Assembly: GCA_036847245.1 (NCBI GenBank)
Contig: DAIUAL010000186.1
Span: 1 to 6,967, forward strand
From: UBA4661 sp002405405
GTDB lineage: Bacteria; Bacteroidota; Ignavibacteria; Kapaibacteriales; UBA4661
Length of the DNA stretch: 6,967 bases
Direction of reading: 5' to 3'
Positions within the stretch are counted from its first letter, which is position 1. Each line of letters starts with the position of its first letter. The notes below the pieces were generated by a model. That model was not told the DNA's origin and made no database searches. It saw only the letters and a program-made list of their open reading frames with translations. The position numbers were made by a program, and so were the translations under genes. Below are positions 6,645 through 6,967 of this stretch, piece after piece.

Positions 6645-6695
6645 CGCCTTCTTGGACTACGTGTTCGTCGAGTCAGACTCTGCGTATGTAGACGC
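6645..6695 (+). other. Unresolved low-confidence stretch between adapter and recognisable ppk1
   Basis: These 51 bases should be the first genomic insert after the adapter and encode the residues just before the DxxxHHP segment of PPK1. The frame-0 reading is arginine-rich (RLLGLRVRRVRLCVCRR) and matches the family only at the final R before D, where '..IR.RD' would be expected. No other frame is better. I read it as error-rich sequence rather than real protein. Confidence 0.5.
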
Positions 6696-6967
6696 GATTA
6701 TATGGCGCATCATCCTTTTCATTCATTTACGAGAAACGTCATCAAATTCATCGAAACTGCTGCAAATGATCCTAAAGTTCTTGCGATTAAAATTACCTTG
6801 TATCGTACAGGACGTAATTCTCAGCTGTTAGATGCACTTAAACTTGCAGTACATAAGGGCAAACAAGTAACTGCATATATCGAGATGAAAGCACGATTCG
6901 ACGAAGAAACAAATATCATATGGGCAAATGAATAAGAAAAAGAAGGCGTGCAAAATGTCTATGGTAT
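6696..6967 (+). pseudogene. ppk1: Polyphosphate kinase 1, continuation into the C1 domain, with an in-frame TAA (runs off right edge)
   Basis: From DYMAHHPFHSF (6696 onward) the frame follows PPK1 closely: FIETAANDPKVLAIKITLYRTG, then KGKQVTAYIEMKARFDEETNIIWANE. The arginines of LYRT and KARFDEE correspond to the phosphate/Mg-binding arginines of the first phospholipase-D-like domain (Arg375 and Arg405 in E. coli, from memory). At 6933-6935 the frame meets TAA, then continues EKEGVQNVYG to the window end. Family members have leucine at the stop position (WA..LE..GV.V.YG), so one base change, TTA to TAA, explains it. This segment belongs with 5500-6587. Whether the stop is a true mutation or a base-call error near a poor contig end cannot be decided here; I lean to error or recent loss. 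The catalytic histidines lie further right. Confidence 0.85.

Noticed and set aside
6665..6696. TCGTCG followed by TCAGA...GTAT...AGAC resembles a Nextera transposase adapter.
   Set aside because: The match needs several gaps in a 32-base stretch and is not clearly better than chance, unlike the ungapped index-adapter match just to the left.
4798..6935. Four in-frame stops (TAA, TAA, TAG, TAA) in conserved reading frames might mean a reassigned genetic code.
   Set aside because: TAA and TAG end nuoF, nadD and the XRE-cupin gene exactly where homology ends, and no long gene contains internal stops. Three of the four stops are confined to one gene tail and the fourth lies near a bad contig end.
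6618..6935. A separate 105-residue protein starting at about 6618.
   Set aside because: Its first ~25 residues are translated adapter and unresolved sequence; the rest is PPK1.
1..6967. CRISPR array, tRNA or rRNA genes, complete insertion sequences.
   Set aside because: No regularly spaced repeats with unique spacers, no cloverleaf or rRNA-like sequence, and no transposase were seen on either strand.

Overview
The window is a 6967-base stretch of draft bacterial genome, about 40-45% G+C by eye. It most likely comes from the FCB group (Bacteroidota, Chlorobiota, Ignavibacteria or Kapabacteria). Three things suggest this: the integrase fragment at the left edge has the arm-binding N-terminus typical of Bacteroidota-type tyrosine recombinases; there are almost no Shine-Dalgarno sequences ahead of clear start codons; and a DASH cryptochrome is paired with a small SRPBCC protein of a kind I associate with that group. 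This placement is an inference from memory, not a search result.

Layout, left to right. Positions 1-211 (minus) hold the first 70 codons of a tyrosine site-specific integrase that leaves the window. Positions 212-596 are non-coding and carry two repeat structures: a hairpin with three copies of an 8-base motif near the integrase start, and a 15-base tandem repeat. Three minus-strand genes follow with gaps of only 26 and 30 bases, in transcription order nuoF (complex I NADH-binding subunit), nadD (NAD biosynthesis) and an XRE-cupin regulator. A non-coding stretch of 296 bases (3209-3504) separates this unit from a divergent plus-strand set: a DASH cryptochrome/photolyase, a 145-residue SRPBCC-like protein, and polyphosphate kinase 1 (ppk1), which runs off the right edge.

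Two features deserve the most attention. First, the cryptochrome reading frame stops at 4800, but homology to the family C-terminus continues in the same frame to 4965, interrupted by TAA, TAA and TAG. The gene appears to have lost its last ~55 codons by nonsense mutation without any frameshift. Second, ppk1 is broken by a 10-N assembly gap. Immediately to its right, 6598-6644 matches an Illumina index adapter (33 of 41 fixed positions identical, no indels, with exactly a six-base index slot). The chaotic reading there is therefore library contamination at a contig end, not biology. The ppk1 frame resumes at about 6696 and then meets an in-frame TAA at 6933-6935, inside a highly conserved stretch, with homology continuing to the window end.

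Functionally, the minus-strand unit concerns NAD(H): NuoF oxidises NADH and NadD makes the NAD precursor. The plus-strand set combines a light- or DNA-repair-related flavoprotein with polyphosphate metabolism. I see no convincing new multi-gene system. The unusual content is the decayed cryptochrome tail, the detached nuoF, the repeats beside the integrase and the assembly artefact in ppk1.
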